64,000 nt of DNA from NCBI RefSeq assembly GCF_017656475.1, contig NZ_JACDNT010000005.1, positions 18,496-82,495 of the forward strand, given 5' to 3'. This document shows, one piece after another, positions 8,277 to 16,686 of this stretch; positions within the stretch are counted from its first letter, which is position 1; each line of letters opens with the position of its first letter. The position numbers and the translations under genes were made by a program. Below the pieces are notes generated by a model. It saw only the letters and a program-made list of their open reading frames with translations, did not search any database and was not told where the DNA came from. Source of the DNA: Archaeoglobus sp. (GTDB lineage Archaea; Halobacteriota; Archaeoglobi; Archaeoglobales; Archaeoglobaceae).

Positions 8277-9479
8277 TTAGAATTCCTCCAGCTCTCTCCC
8301 TTTCGTTTCAGGAAGAAGCCACGGGAATATGCACATGAGAAGGAACGCGATACCCCCAAGCAACATTCCGTAAAGCAGGCTTGAGAAAGTCGCAACGTAG
8401 CCGACAATTAGCCCGCCCACAGACAGACCTCTTGCAACGCTGAAGATTACGGATGTAGCTGTCGCCCTGACTTTTGTGGGGAACATCTCGCTGCTCCATA
8501 CTCCAAAAAGGGCGTGTGAGCCAAAACCAACAGGTATGATGAAAAGGGAAAGTAAGGCAAGACTGGGGTTGTAGTTTATCAGCGTGAAGTAGGCGAGCAT
8601 GAGACATCCGATAAGCCCAATTGAGGCAGAGAAGGCAAAGCTCGACCTTCTGCCGATGTAATCGCTGATGAGACCGAAAAATGGCAGAACAACCATGGCG
8701 ACAAGGGAAATCTGCAGAACAATCAAGCTTGCCTCTTCTGGGCGGTAGTCGAACTGCCTTATGATAAACGTTGGAGACCAGTCAACTATTGCGTGATAGG
8801 CAAATTCCGCAAGCCAGAACAGGAAGGTTGCAAGAGCGAGCATTTTTAAAAGATTCCTGTCTTTGGCTATCTCTTTAAGGCTAAGCGCTCTCTCTTCTTC
8901 AACATGCTTTTCCCATATTCTCGACTCCGGCAGGTATTTGGCGAAGAGTATCAGGAATGGGATGGGGTAGAGTGTAACGAAAAAGCATGCCCTCCAGCCG
9001 TAAATCGGGTATATCAGGGAAACTGAAAGTGCAGAAAGGATGAAGCCGAAAACGAAGGTTGCGTGAATCAGCCCTCCGAACAACCCCCTTCTTTTCGGGG
9101 AGTAGAACTCGCTCATGTAGGTGAATGCAAGCCCCCAGGTCACCCCCATTCCCGAAATGAGCCTCAAGATTGCAAGAGTCCAGAAATTAGGGGCAAAAGC
9201 TGACAGTACGCTGAAAACCGCAACCCAGAGTATCGAAAGAATCAGAGCGTTTTTCCTTCCGAACCTGTCCCCCATCTCTCCGAAAAGCATCGCTCCAAAT
9301 ATGCAGAAGATGTACTGGGCGGAGAATATGAACCCAACTTCGAGCGTTCCAACGTTGAAGTCATTCATTATAGGCTCAGCAAGGAAGTTTAGCAATGTAA
9401 GCCCCACAGCGTCATGAGACCAGCCAATAGCAGCTGCAAGAAGGACAATCAGTTTCTCGAACTTGGAGAATGTATCCAT
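8277..9479 (-). CDS. MFS transporter (sugar/aromatic acid type)
   Basis: The 400 residues carry twelve hydrophobic segments and the cytoplasmic-loop motif GEMGDRFGRKNALI between segments 2 and 3, repeated in weaker form as GLISDYIGRRSS between 8 and 9. The family includes 4-hydroxybenzoate, vanillate and shikimate importers. It is the promoter-proximal gene of the leftward operon: an AT-rich stretch with TATA-like sequences lies at 9480-9543. It probably imports the compound degraded by the enzymes downstream. The substrate is unknown. Confidence 0.85.
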   Translation of the reverse strand: MDTFSKFEKLIVLLAAAIGWSHDAVGLTLLNFLAEPIMNDFNVGTLEVGFIFSAQYIFCIFGAMLFGEMGDRFGRKNALILSILWVAVFSVLSAFAPNFWTLAILRLISGMGVTWGLAFTYMSEFYSPKRRGLFGGLIHATFVFGFILSALSVSLIYPIYGWRACFFVTLYPIPFLILFAKYLPESRIWEKHVEEERALSLKEIAKDRNLLKMLALATFLFWLAEFAYHAIVDWSPTFIIRQFDYRPEEASLIVLQISLVAMVVLPFFGLISDYIGRRSSFAFSASIGLIGCLMLAYFTLINYNPSLALLSLFIIPVGFGSHALFGVWSSEMFPTKVRATATSVIFSVARGLSVGGLIVGYVATFSSLLYGMLLGGIAFLLMCIFPWLLPETKGRELEEF

Positions 9480-9543
9480 GAAAAACTTAATGAATTAAAA
9501 AGCTAAAAATTTTATGCGAATAAATATGCACAGAATGCACATT

Positions 9544-10854
9544 TCAGAGCTCTTTTCTGAGATCGAGAACTCTCTTGGCTTTCCCCTTTGACCTCTCAAT
9601 CGTCCCCTTCTCAACCAGTTCCACATTTGTCCTCAGCCCAAGCTCCTTCTGAAGCTCCCTCTGGACTTTTTGCTGTAGCCTCTGCAAGTCGAAAAGCTCA
9701 CCTGTGAAAAGCTCGTCCCTGACCTCAACTCTGACGGTGATTTCATCAAGACTGCCGTTTCTGGTAATCACAACCTGGAAGTGGTCTCCAACCTCAGGAA
9801 TCTGCATCAGCACATGCTCTATCTGGCTCGGAAAGACGTTTATTCCCCTTACGATTATCATGTCGTCGCTTCTGCCCAATATGCGGTGTATTTTAGGATG
9901 CGTTCTCCCGCAGGAGCAATCTTCATCCATTATGAAGGTTATATCGCCTGTTCTGTATCTCAGCACTGGCAAAGCCTCTTTTGTCAGAGATGTGAGGACA
10001 AGCTCGCCTTTCTCTCCATCAGAAACAGGTTCTCCCGTCTTTGGGTCGATGATTTCAACGAGGTAGTGGTCTGCCCAGATGTGCAGCCCGTTCTGCTCCT
10101 CACACTCGAACGCCACTCCCGGGCCATTCATCTCACTCAAGCCATAGCTGTCGTAGGCTTTTATGTTGAAAGCATCTTCAAGCCTTTTTCTCGTGTTCTC
10201 ACTCCATGGCTCTGCACCGAAACATCCAATCCTCAGGCTCAGCTTATCATCTAGGCCGAGTTCTTCAGCAACCTCCTTGACGTGGAGCGCATAGCTAGGA
10301 GTGGAGTGTATTGCTGTTGTCCCAAAATCGGCCATGCATCTAACCTGCCTTTGTGTGTTTCCCACACCTGCGGGGATGACCATCGCTCCTATCCTTTCCG
10401 CTCCATCATGAATTCCTAAGCCACCTGTGAAAAAGGCGTAGTTTGCCATGTTCTGGAAAACATCCTTTTTTCTCACTCCGACCATGTAGAGGCATCTCGC
10501 GACAAGGTTGATCCAGTTTTCAAGGTCGTTGGCTGTGTATCCTACAACTTTCGGCTTTCCAGTTGTCCCGCTTGAGGTGTGAAGCCTGACGATTTCCTCC
10601 TTTGGCACTGCAAACAGCCCGAAGGGGTAATTTTCGGCAAAGTCTTTTTTCGTGGTGAATGGCAGCTTTGCGACGTCTTCAAGTCTTTTTATATCGTCAG
10701 GATGAACTCCCGCAGCCTTGAGCTTTTGCCTGTAATGAGCTACATTCTCGTACGCGTGCCTCACTACCCACCTCAACCTCTTAAGCTGAAGCTCTCTCAG
10801 CTCTTTCTTTGGCATTACTTCCTCCTTCTGCCAGTAAAGCTCGCTGTAGGCCAT
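9544..10854 (-). CDS. Phenylacetate-CoA ligase-like adenylate-forming enzyme
   Basis: The 436 residues match PaaK-like ligases. The P-loop-like SSGTTGKPKVVGYT and the adenylation motifs DSYGLSEMNGPGVAFEC and YRTGDITFI are clear, as is the C-terminal GRSDDMIIVRGINVFPSQIE. In Archaeoglobus and methanogens such proteins have often been labelled coenzyme F390 synthetase, so either aryl-acid:CoA ligation or F420 adenylylation is possible. I choose the ATG at 10854 (MAYSELYW), which has a GGTGAT Shine-Dalgarno, over one four codons upstream. It has its own promoter (TATTTAAAT about 50 nt upstream) and precedes the MFS-led operon. Confidence 0.82.
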   Translation of the reverse strand: MAYSELYWQKEEVMPKKELRELQLKRLRWVVRHAYENVAHYRQKLKAAGVHPDDIKRLEDVAKLPFTTKKDFAENYPFGLFAVPKEEIVRLHTSSGTTGKPKVVGYTANDLENWINLVARCLYMVGVRKKDVFQNMANYAFFTGGLGIHDGAERIGAMVIPAGVGNTQRQVRCMADFGTTAIHSTPSYALHVKEVAEELGLDDKLSLRIGCFGAEPWSENTRKRLEDAFNIKAYDSYGLSEMNGPGVAFECEEQNGLHIWADHYLVEIIDPKTGEPVSDGEKGELVLTSLTKEALPVLRYRTGDITFIMDEDCSCGRTHPKIHRILGRSDDMIIVRGINVFPSQIEHVLMQIPEVGDHFQVVITRNGSLDEITVRVEVRDELFTGELFDLQRLQQKVQRELQKELGLRTNVELVEKGTIERSKGKAKRVLDLRKEL

Positions 10855-10985
10855 TCTTATCACCATGATAAAGTGTATCTTTCTGTCATGAAGGAGGCAG
10901 GATTTAAATACTTCACCATACTGTTTAATTCAATAAGATTGAAGAGCAAAAGGCTTTAAAAGCCACGGCCTTTATTTATCCCTGA

Positions 10986-11059
10986 GGGGCCGTAGGGTAG
11001 CCTGGTGATCCTCTCGGCTTTGGGAGCCGGTGACCCGAGTTCAAATCTCGGCGGCCCCA
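10986..11059 (+). tRNA. tRNA-Pro (TGG)
   Basis: A full cloverleaf can be drawn. The acceptor arms GGGGCCG and CGGCCCC pair completely, the T-arm is CCGAG-TTCAAAT-CTCGG, and the anticodon stem TCGGC/GCCGG encloses the loop TTTGGGA with anticodon TGG. There is no intron and the CCA end is not encoded. A TATA-like TTTATTTAT lies about 15-20 nt upstream. It stands at the left border of the CRISPR-Cas locus. Confidence 0.93.
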
Positions 11060-11132
11060 TTTTAAAATCGGTCGATAACGTGGTTTACAATTCCTCGATT
11101 TTGGATTCGTCAACAAATCTAAGTTAAAGTTA

Positions 11133-11157
11133 AATAATAGCATGTTTTGCTATTATT
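11133..11157. promoter_or_regulatory. Perfect palindrome in the cas operon promoter
   Basis: AATAATAGCA and TGCTATTATT form a perfect 10-bp inverted repeat separated by TGTTT. The right arm touches the cas6 start codon at 11158, and the TATA-like TTAAATAATA overlaps the left arm. With so little space the transcript is probably nearly leaderless, so the site is better explained as a DNA operator for a dimeric repressor or activator than as an RNA hairpin. Confidence 0.6.
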
Positions 11158-11874
11158 ATGCGTATAAGGGTTGATCTGACACCCCCTGAGGGTGTGGCCA
11201 AGATTGACCTGAACTACTCTTATTATCTCGCATCCCTCATATATCGGGCGATAAGCTCTGTAGACAAGACCCTTTCTCTCGAACTCCACAGTCCTTACGG
11301 CCCCAAGCTTTTCACCTTCAGCAAGCTCTTTGCTGAAAACTACAAAATTGACGGAGAGTGGATGGTGATAAAGGGATCAGCCCACTTCTTCTTCTCCTCA
11401 CCAAAGAACGAGATGTGCGAGAAGTTCGTCGAGGGGGTTCTGGCTAATCCAGAGGTGAGTGTTGGAGATGCGCAGTTTCTCGTCACGGGTGTTGAGGTTT
11501 TGAGAGAGAAGAAGATAGGAGAGAAAGAGAAGTTCGTCACCCTTAGCCCGATAACCGTCACAACAGTTGAACATCAGGGTTACTCCAGAAGGAGCGTCGA
11601 CCTCTACCCGTCAGATGCGAGATTCTATGAGATTCTGAGGAGAAATCTCGTGAAGAAGTACGTCGCCCTCCACGGTAGAGAGCCGGAAGATGCTGAGTTG
11701 AGGATAAAGCCGATTTCTGTGAAGCCGAAGAGGCTGAGGATAAAGAACACGTTTCACCGCTGCTCCGAGATGGTTTTCGTAGCAGAGGGGAGCAAGGAGC
11801 TTCTTGATGTAGGATACAAGGCGGGGTTCGGGAGCAAGAACTCAATGGGCTTTGGGATGGTGAAGGTGGTATGA
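11158..11874 (+). CDS. cas6: CRISPR endoribonuclease Cas6
   Basis: The 238-residue protein has the Cas6 architecture of two ferredoxin-like folds and ends with the diagnostic glycine-rich loop GYKAGFGSKNSMGFGMVKVV. It should cleave the precursor CRISPR RNA within each repeat, leaving the usual 8-nt 5' handle, here expected to be ATTGAAAG. It is the first gene of the rightward cas operon, directly downstream of the palindrome. Its stop overlaps the start of the nucleotidyltransferase gene by 4 nt, so the inserted toxin-antitoxin pair is co-translated with it. Confidence 0.92.
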   Translation: MRIRVDLTPPEGVAKIDLNYSYYLASLIYRAISSVDKTLSLELHSPYGPKLFTFSKLFAENYKIDGEWMVIKGSAHFFFSSPKNEMCEKFVEGVLANPEVSVGDAQFLVTGVEVLREKKIGEKEKFVTLSPITVTTVEHQGYSRRSVDLYPSDARFYEILRRNLVKKYVALHGREPEDAELRIKPISVKPKRLRIKNTFHRCSEMVFVAEGSKELLDVGYKAGFGSKNSMGFGMVKVV

Positions 11875-12419
11875 TGTGGGGTATGACACGAGATATTAGA
11901 ATAACCGAAAAGATCAAAACTATTAGATTTTTCTCACAATCTCACAAAGAATATGTAGCAAAAGTGCTGGAAAGGATTGTAGAGTTCTATGGCGACCAGC
12001 TTGTATCTCTCGCTGTTTTTGGCTCCTATGCGAGAGCGGAAAATAGATTAAACTCAGATCTTGATATCTTGTTGATCTTAAAAACTAATAAACCAAGACA
12101 CGAAAGGATTAGAGAATTTGTAGAGAACATTGAAATGCCATTGGAGTTTCTGGCCCATAGACTTATTGACGAGGGCATATTTATGGAGTTATCACCCATC
12201 ATTTTGTCTGAAGAGGAGGCCAAATACTTCAATCCTGTTTATCTGGATATGGTTGAGCATTCAATTATCATTGTTGACAGAGGTGATTTCATTAGAAACA
12301 TTTTGGAGAGAGTTCGCGAGCAAATGGGCAAGTGGGGGAGCTACAAGGAATTCGTAGGGGGCAGGTGGATGTGGGTTATAAAAAAGGGCGAGTTTGTGGG
12401 AGGTGAAAAGCTTGGATAG
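11871..12419 (+). CDS. MNT-type nucleotidyltransferase (putative antitoxin)
   Basis: This 182-residue protein has the minimal nucleotidyltransferase signature GSYARAENRLNSDLDILL (G51, S52, D63, D65). Such proteins are encoded next to HEPN proteins and act as antitoxins, in characterised cases by adding AMP to the partner. The gene overlaps cas6 by 4 nt and the HEPN gene by 8 nt, so both are embedded in the cas transcript. The frame is intact and the active-site residues are present, unlike its partner. The antitoxin role is inferred from family and context. Confidence 0.75.
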   Translation: MMWGMTRDIRITEKIKTIRFFSQSHKEYVAKVLERIVEFYGDQLVSLAVFGSYARAENRLNSDLDILLILKTNKPRHERIREFVENIEMPLEFLAHRLIDEGIFMELSPIILSEEEAKYFNPVYLDMVEHSIIIVDRGDFIRNILERVREQMGKWGSYKEFVGGRWMWVIKKGEFVGGEKLG

Positions 12420-12814
12420 GCTCTCTCAGGATTATTTAAAGAGGGCAAATATAAGACTGGAAGTTTTAGAGGTATTTTACAGCAAAGGTGATTATGCAGA
12501 TGTGGTTAGAGAAGCCCAAGAAGTTGTAGAGCTAGTGCTGAAAGCCGTTTTGAGAAATGCTGGAATAGACGTCCCAAAAATACACGATGTGAGCAGGATT
12601 TTAGAGAAATATAAAGACCTGCTGCCAGAAGAGATAAGGAAAAATTTAAAGAGGATCGCTCAGATATCAAAAAGACTTAGGAAAGAGAGGGAGTTGAGCT
12701 TTTACGGCGCTGAAGATTTCATACCGCTTGATGACTGCTGAAGAGGCTTTGCAGGCTATAGAAGATGCCAAATTTGTTGTTGATGTTGTGAGGAGGGCGT
12801 ATGGTGGGTTGTAG
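12412..12814 (+). pseudogene. HEPN-domain protein, frameshifted near its C-terminus (putative toxin)
   Basis: From the TTG at 12412 (Shine-Dalgarno GGAGGTGA just upstream) the frame encodes a helical HEPN protein (DYLKRANIRLEVLEVFYSKGDYADVVREAQEVVELVLKAVLRNAGI ... RERELSFYGAEDFIPLDD) and stops at 12741. The missing family C-terminus (TAEEALQAIEDAKFVVDVVRRAYGGL) continues at once in another frame to the TAG at 12812. The frame changes around 12727-12737, not in a homopolymer. The product would therefore lose its last helix. An in-frame stop this close to a perfectly matching continuation is best read as a recent inactivation. No RX4-6H RNase motif is visible in this copy. Confidence 0.75.
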
Positions 12815-12827
12815 AGGGGAAACCTGT

Positions 12828-14357
12828 ATGAACATTGAAATCAACGTATTTAACGACCCATGGATGGATAGCGGAGTTGAGAATTTTTACAGAATTCTTA
12901 GTGAATTGGAATCATGCGAAGTAGAATTAACAAAAAACTCGATGGTACTCAGGATAAAAGATATACAGGAGTTCGTTAAAGAGCTGACAAGCATTGTGAT
13001 TCACAAAAGGCAGAATTTAATCGTTATTGAAGAGGATAAAAAAACAAGGATTAAAAAAGAGGTTAAGAAAGATCATGTAATCATTCAGGAAGAGAAAAAG
13101 GTCGGCGGCAAGGTTGCTTTAAAAGAAGAAATTTATAAGCCTGAAAAAACAGCCGAGATTATTTCTAGTGTTTTTGATTTAAAGGAAGGAAAGAACACGT
13201 GCATTCTGTGCGGGAGGAAATACAATAAAAGTATTAAAAAACTCCAGCAGGCGAACTATCCATTTGTTACAAAGATAGCCAGTTTAAGTGGAGTAAGAAG
13301 TTATAAAGGAGATGGAGTTTTATCGCTTAAGGAATATTACGACAATCTATGTCCTCTCTGCTACTTTATAGGCATCCTTGAATGGACGGATGAGGCGCTG
13401 ATTTACAGAACGTTCCCAGGAGAGAAGTCATATCTATTTATGCCCTATTTCGACAATCTCAAAGACCTTCACGAGTTCAAAAAGCTTTGTATAAATGCAG
13501 GAATATTGAATAATGCTGAAAGGTACTCCAATATTAAGGTAAATCCCAAAGCCCAAGATGTTGAAAACACTCCTGGAGAGTATTCGACGCTACTGTGTTT
13601 TTACGAAAAGTTTGTTGAGAACGCAACAGATGAAATAATTGCCAGTAACTGGGCTGTGTTGCACATACCATTTGGAGCGGTTAAGAACGTGAAAATAGAT
13701 TTCCTGAACATCGATGAAGGCATTCTCGGAGTGATAAAAGAGCTAAAAGAGAGTGGAGAGTTGGAGAGAATTTATTCGGACCTTATGAGAAAGATGTATT
13801 TCTTCTCCCAAAACAAGAACACTACAGACTGGGATACTACGAGAGAGATTCAGGAAAATTTATCAAAATACTTTTTACTGGACGATTTTAGGAAGTTTAC
13901 AAACAGTCTACTTCCAAGGAAAGGAGGTTATGTTTTCTTTTCTTCTGAGGTTAGACAAAATTTGGAGGAGTTAATTTTTGAATGGAGGTGGAAGAAAATG
14001 AGTGTTGAGAAGGATAAGCTTGATGCTGTTAGAAATGTAGGGAGAATCGTAGCAAAAATTTCAGAAAACAATGCATCACCTATATACAAACTGGACAAGG
14101 TAAGAACTATTAATGAGTTCTGGAGCGTGCTCCGAGAGATCTCAAGGAAACTACCGAGTTTGAATGAAGAGAAACTTAAAAAGATAAAGCCAACGGCGCT
14201 GGATGAGGTAATTCAGCTCACTAAGGAAATCGTTGAGAGAAACAAAGATGGATGGAGAGAGGTAAGGGATTTAATCGTCGTTTACGCTTCAATGTACTAC
14301 TCTCTGGACAAATTGGGGAAGAGATCAGAAGGAGGTGAAGGAGATGAGGGGTATTGA
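12828..14357 (+). CDS. cas8: Cas8 large subunit, CXXC-CXXC (Cst1-like) type
   Basis: The 509-residue protein holds two zinc-knuckle pairs: CILC at about residues 125-128 and CPLC at 175-178. This is the hallmark of the CXXC-CXXC Cas8 (Cst1) group found in Cst/Tneap-type systems, as in Pyrococcus furiosus. As the large Cascade subunit it should recognise the PAM and help load the target. I start at the ATG at 12828, preceded by AGAGGGG, rather than at 12801, which lies inside the HEPN remnant. It is followed by cas7 with a 14-nt overlap. Confidence 0.82.
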   Translation: MNIEINVFNDPWMDSGVENFYRILSELESCEVELTKNSMVLRIKDIQEFVKELTSIVIHKRQNLIVIEEDKKTRIKKEVKKDHVIIQEEKKVGGKVALKEEIYKPEKTAEIISSVFDLKEGKNTCILCGRKYNKSIKKLQQANYPFVTKIASLSGVRSYKGDGVLSLKEYYDNLCPLCYFIGILEWTDEALIYRTFPGEKSYLFMPYFDNLKDLHEFKKLCINAGILNNAERYSNIKVNPKAQDVENTPGEYSTLLCFYEKFVENATDEIIASNWAVLHIPFGAVKNVKIDFLNIDEGILGVIKELKESGELERIYSDLMRKMYFFSQNKNTTDWDTTREIQENLSKYFLLDDFRKFTNSLLPRKGGYVFFSSEVRQNLEELIFEWRWKKMSVEKDKLDAVRNVGRIVAKISENNASPIYKLDKVRTINEFWSVLREISRKLPSLNEEKLKKIKPTALDEVIQLTKEIVERNKDGWREVRDLIVVYASMYYSLDKLGKRSEGGEGDEGY

Positions 14358-15291
14358 GGTGGTCTGGTTGTCTCAAACAGACCTAACGAATCTAAACGCT
14401 GGGGAGGGAGAGGCAAACTTCATTGACATCAAGAAATACAAGAAAAATGGTGTAGAATATCCGTACGTTTCTGGACAGGCAATGAGATACTACTTCAAAG
14501 AAGCAATCAGAAGAAATCTTGATGGAGAATATATGTGCGTTCCAAACGATAAAGGGGAGACTTGCGGAAACATCAAAGACTGTATCGGATGTGACCTCTT
14601 TGGCTTTATGACGACCATCAAAAAAGGAACCGTCATTCCGGGTTATCCACAAGGACATCCAGGCGGTGCAATGACAAGAGTGTCTCCGGTAAAGGTTTCT
14701 CCGGCTATGGGATTGTTGCCCTTCGAAGAAAACGCTGTGGTGGATTTCCTGACAAGAAGGCACAGGATGGAAAAAGGAGAGATGAGGGGGGATATCGTTA
14801 ACGTGGAGATCGGAGTTAATTTGTACAAATGCGGCATCGCGATAGATGTTGCAAGGGTTGGAGGGGAAGAAAAAGTCAATGAGAAAACAAGAAGCGTAGA
14901 AATAGAATACTATGCAGATACAGACACAAGGAAAAAGAGAGTATCCAAGGTCATTGAGGTGCTTCGATATCTTTCAGACTATTCAAAGCAGGCAAGATTG
15001 CTTACGGATTTCACACCAGACGTAATTCTAATAGCTTTCCAAGATGTATATTCGCACAGACTTCAGAAGGCGCTCGCTCTAAACAATGGTGGGCTTGATT
15101 TAGAGAGGCTCGAAGCAGTTATCAACGATGTTAAGGAATATAGCCCGAAAATTATCGCTGGAATTTTGCCTGGTGTTGTTGAGAACGAGAATAAAGTAAG
15201 AAATAAGCTTGAAGAGCTTGGTGTCAAAGTGAAGAGTACCAACGAGGCGATAAAAGAAGCTCTGAATTACCTTAACAAGCAAGAGCTGTGA
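14344..15291 (+). CDS. cas7: Cas7 backbone subunit (DevR/Csa2/Cst2 family)
   Basis: The 315 residues match the DevR/Cst2 Cas7 family: an RRM-like start ([29 protein letters not shown]), the conserved [17 protein letters not shown], a [19 protein letters not shown] cysteine segment, and [21 protein letters not shown]. Copies of Cas7 line the crRNA spacer in Cascade. The ATG at 14344 has a strong GGAGGTGA Shine-Dalgarno five bases upstream, so I prefer it to the GTG at 14335. Confidence 0.9.
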   Translation: MRGIEVVWLSQTDLTNLNAGEGEANFIDIKKYKKNGVEYPYVSGQAMRYYFKEAIRRNLDGEYMCVPNDKGETCGNIKDCIGCDLFGFMTTIKKGTVIPGYPQGHPGGAMTRVSPVKVSPAMGLLPFEENAVVDFLTRRHRMEKGEMRGDIVNVEIGVNLYKCGIAIDVARVGGEEKVNEKTRSVEIEYYADTDTRKKRVSKVIEVLRYLSDYSKQARLLTDFTPDVILIAFQDVYSHRLQKALALNNGGLDLERLEAVINDVKEYSPKIIAGILPGVVENENKVRNKLEELGVKVKSTNEAIKEALNYLNKQEL

Positions 15292-15296
15292 TTACT

Positions 15297-15953
15297 ATGC
15301 CACTGCTCGGGTTGAAGTTCAGAATCGACTGCCCGTATTTTGCCACATTTAGAGAACCGACATCAACATCCCTTATTTTAACTTATGTTATCCCACCTTA
15401 CACAACAATTAGAGGTGTGATCTCGAACGCTCTTGGATTGTCTAGGGATGATTTGAGGGTTCAGAACTGGTTTAAGATCGGGATAAAATCGCTGAGATTT
15501 GAGAAGAGCAGGGAGATGGCAAAGATTCTGAAGCTGAAGGGGACCGGCAGGAAATACGAAAGAACTTTTCCGTCATCACCGATGTTCAGAGAGTTTCTGG
15601 TTGAGCCCAGTTACGAGGTGTATCTGGTCGGAGATGAAGATAAAATCAGGAAAACGTATTTAGCTCTTTTAAATCCGGCAAGACCCCTCTATCTTGGAGG
15701 TTCGGATGATCTCGTAGATTTAGATGTTTTTGAGCCAGTAGAAGTGGAGGAGACAGAAACAAAGGAACTATGGAGCGTTGTTGGTGGTGTCCATGAGGGT
15801 TGCGTGGTGGAAAAAGTTCCGTATAAATTCGTGAAAGTCGGGAGAAGGTTTGATGTGGTGTATAAGACGGTGTCGATTCCCGTACAAAGCCCCGTTAGAG
15901 GAATCTTCAAAACTATGAGTTTTGGAGAAGGAGAAAGCGTATGGATGACTTGA
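15297..15953 (+). CDS. cas5: Cas5 subunit (Cas5t-like)
   Basis: The protein is 218 residues. The start MPLLGLKFRIDCPYFATFREPTSTSLILTYVIPPYTTIRGVISNALGLSRD is the standard Cas5 N-terminus, which binds the crRNA 5' handle. The C-terminal half contains a strand-rich segment ending FKTMSFGEGESVWMT. A GTG at 15288 overlapping the cas7 stop is an alternative start; the ATG at 15297 fits the family better. It overlaps the following HEPN-like gene by 13 nt. Confidence 0.87.
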   Translation: MPLLGLKFRIDCPYFATFREPTSTSLILTYVIPPYTTIRGVISNALGLSRDDLRVQNWFKIGIKSLRFEKSREMAKILKLKGTGRKYERTFPSSPMFREFLVEPSYEVYLVGDEDKIRKTYLALLNPARPLYLGGSDDLVDLDVFEPVEVEETETKELWSVVGGVHEGCVVEKVPYKFVKVGRRFDVVYKTVSIPVQSPVRGIFKTMSFGEGESVWMT

Positions 15954-16686
15954 TTCCCACTAGTATAGATGATTTTGTTGAGGATTTCTTGAAAAATGCT
16001 CTTGAAGTAGATGTTTTGGACTATCAAAAAGTAGAATCAGGCGGAGAAGGATATACAGTCATTTATGTCTGTAATTTGAATTTTGATCAAATTGAAGTTT
16101 TACAAAGCGTAGGATTTGAACAGATTAAAGATGATTTGTGGATTTTTAATGGTTTTGAAATAGAAATCGACAAATTAAAAGATACACCTGTCATAAAATA
16201 TTTTGAAAACTTACAAAGAGAAGAATGGACTAAGTTGATAAACTTAAGGTGCGAAGTTGATCATAATTTTTATGGAAAGATCAAAAAACTATATTTCGAA
16301 GTACACATAACACTCCAAAAATCGCCTTAAAATGGTATGGTAAGTTAGCATTAGACGAATCAACGTTTAATGATTTTATCGTTGATCTGAATAAACTACT
16401 AGTAGAGTCTGTACCTAGAAAGATTGGAGAAATTTGTGGTTCCGACTTTTTAAGGGGTGTGAGATATGTTAGAAATACAAGAATTGCTCACGACTCGAGC
16501 GAAATCAAACAATTAAGAGCCGCGGAAGAATATCTTAACAATTTAGTTGGTGCCAGCTATCTTAGATATTGGTACCATTACGTAAAAGCTCAAATTTGCA
16601 TTATCCAAGACGGAATAGATTTTTTAAATGAGATCAAATCTAAGGAAGGTGAGATCGTTGAAATTCTTACCAATAGCCAAACTTGA
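15941..16686 (+). pseudogene. Unrecognised HEPN-like protein between cas5 and cas3, frameshifted
   Basis: One frame runs 15941-16330 (129 residues) and stops. Its natural continuation lies in another frame up to 16684. They join across AAAAA at 16317-16321, giving ...VHITLQK/IALKWYGKLALDESTFNDF... and a protein of about 248 residues. The C-terminal helical part contains RNTRIAHDSS (R-x5-H), resembling the RX4-6H motif of HEPN ribonucleases. I do not recognise the N-terminal half. The gene overlaps cas5 by 13 nt and cas3 by about 29 nt, so it is an integral operon member and not random debris. The shift could be a mutation, a programmed slip on the A-run, or a base-calling error. Confidence 0.6.

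Noticed and set aside
12801..12827. Earlier cas8 start at 12801
   Set aside because: It lies within the C-terminal frame of the broken HEPN gene; the ATG at 12828 has an AGAGGGG ribosome-binding site and fits the family start.
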